From assembly GCA_021735685.1 (NCBI GenBank), contig JAIPGN010000006.1:1-36205 (forward strand): a DNA stretch of 36,205 nucleotides, in the 5' to 3' direction. The notes under the pieces were generated by a model. That model did not search any database. It saw nothing but the letters and a program-made list of their open reading frames with translations, and was not told the origin of the DNA. This stretch comes from Patescibacteria group bacterium (GTDB lineage Bacteria > Patescibacteriota > Patescibacteriia > UBA2591 > UBA6264). Position numbers and translations under genes: made by a program. Every line of letters starts with the position of its first letter. Within the stretch, counting starts at the first letter, position 1. Of this stretch, positions 35,323 through 36,205 are shown piece by piece.

Positions 35323-35871
35323 CTATACCGAATATTTCTGTTCGTTATCAATTATTTCTTTCACTTTCTTAATTCCCCTATGAGCCAACATCCTACAATT
35401 CCCTAAGGATTTGCCCGTGGATTGACTAATCTCATCAAAACTAAGGCCATCAACAAATCTAAGAATAATTACTTCTTGATAGTCATTTGATAATTGTTTA
35501 ATTGCTGTAGCAATTTTTTCTACTTCCAATTTATTATCAATCTTTTCGTTTACATCCTCTTTGGAAACAATTTCAGAAATAGAATCTAAAGAAATATTTT
35601 TTTGGTGAGTACGATAAAAATCAATAACTGAATTGCGTGCTGTTTTATACAAAAAGGCCCGAAAGTTATCAATATCATGGCCATCCCTCAAATAACGATA
35701 TACTTTTAGAAAAGTGTCGTTTACTAGATCGTCTGCTTTTTCTTTCCCAGGAACTTTGAAATAAATAAAACTATAAATTTTGTCCTTATATGTATTATAA
35801 AACTGGGCGAACGCTTGTTCGTCCCCTTTTTTAATTTGATTGATTAAAATTTTCTCAAAAATATGAAGCAT
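35323..35871 (-). CDS. ECF-type sigma70 family RNA polymerase sigma factor
   Basis: FAQFYNTYKDKIYSFIYFKVPGKEKADDLVNDTFLKVYRYL...AFLYKTARNSVIDFYR...EVIILRFVDGLSFDEISQSTGKSLGNCRMLAHRGIKKVKE. Confidence 0.93.
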   Translation of the reverse strand: MLHIFEKILINQIKKGDEQAFAQFYNTYKDKIYSFIYFKVPGKEKADDLVNDTFLKVYRYLRDGHDIDNFRAFLYKTARNSVIDFYRTHQKNISLDSISEIVSKEDVNEKIDNKLEVEKIATAIKQLSNDYQEVIILRFVDGLSFDEISQSTGKSLGNCRMLAHRGIKKVKEIIDNEQKYSV

Positions 35872-36070
35872 AGGTTAGGTACTTAGGCAATTGGAATTTT
35901 ATATTAAATTATTAATCACTAATAATTGATTACTGATTATTGATTATTGAACATTGCCTTCCTTGTATATAAAAGAAGACGATAGTTTCTTTAATATTAT
36001 ACAAATTTTAAGCTTAAAATCAAGAAAAATTTCTCATCCTTCTAATCTTTTTTTAAATAAAGAAATTAAA

Positions 36071-36101
36071 AATTGCGGAGAAACATCTTTTCTCCGCAAT
36101 T
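36071..36101. terminator. Perfect 13 bp inverted repeat, terminator-like on minus strand
   Basis: aattgcggagaaa-catct-tttctccgcaatt followed on the minus strand by a T-rich tract. Confidence 0.7.
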
Positions 36102-36105
36102 CTCT

Positions 36106-36205
36106 GGGGCCAGACCCCAAAAACTGATTCTCTAAAACCCTTTCTTAGAAAAGGTTTTAAGAGCGATTTTTCAAAAACGTTAATTTTTTAACGCTTTTTT
36201 AAGTG
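36106..36205. repeat. Diverged copy of the REP-like repeat seen at 14251-14360, truncated by window end
   Basis: ggggccagaccccaaaaactgattctctaaaaccctttcttagaaaaggtttt...caaaaacgttaattttttaac aligns with the 14251 copy in the same orientation. Confidence 0.85.

Overview
This 36.2 kb AT-rich window uses a standard code (the TGA at 21785-21787 acts as a stop). It looks like a Patescibacteria/CPR (Parcubacteria-like) chromosome; that taxonomic call is inferred from gene content only. Most genes are on the minus strand. Recognisable housekeeping genes: dnaG-rpoD, rlmN-like, htpX-lemA, ppsA, RNase J, uppS, tsaB, rplJ-rplL with an L10 leader, an archaeal-type UMP kinase, argS, PSP1/RicT-like, rpsB-tsf and ybaB. 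Three complete tRNAs are present: Asn-GUU, Ser-UGA and Ser-GGA. Accessory content: the C-terminal end of a serine recombinase running into tRNA-Asn, a GIY-YIG nuclease, a four-helix-bundle (S23) protein, a LAGLIDADG nuclease, a serpin lipoprotein, a very large surface protein behind a hairpin-rich leader, and an ECF sigma/DUF5667-like pair. The most interesting signal is that both nuclease genes (GIY-YIG and LAGLIDADG) have the same arrangement: displaced 5' tRNA fragment, then nuclease ORF, then an intact tRNA of the same type starting 8-15 nt after the ORF stop. This suggests homing elements that invade tRNA genes and carry a replacement tRNA 5' part. Other leads are two unannotated standalone small RNAs with promoter and terminator (29246-29374 plus strand, 29753-29844 minus strand), an L10 leader whose closing helix overlaps a terminator hairpin, a ~97 bp REP-like dispersed repeat, and charged low-complexity tails on sigma70, L7/L12 and S2.
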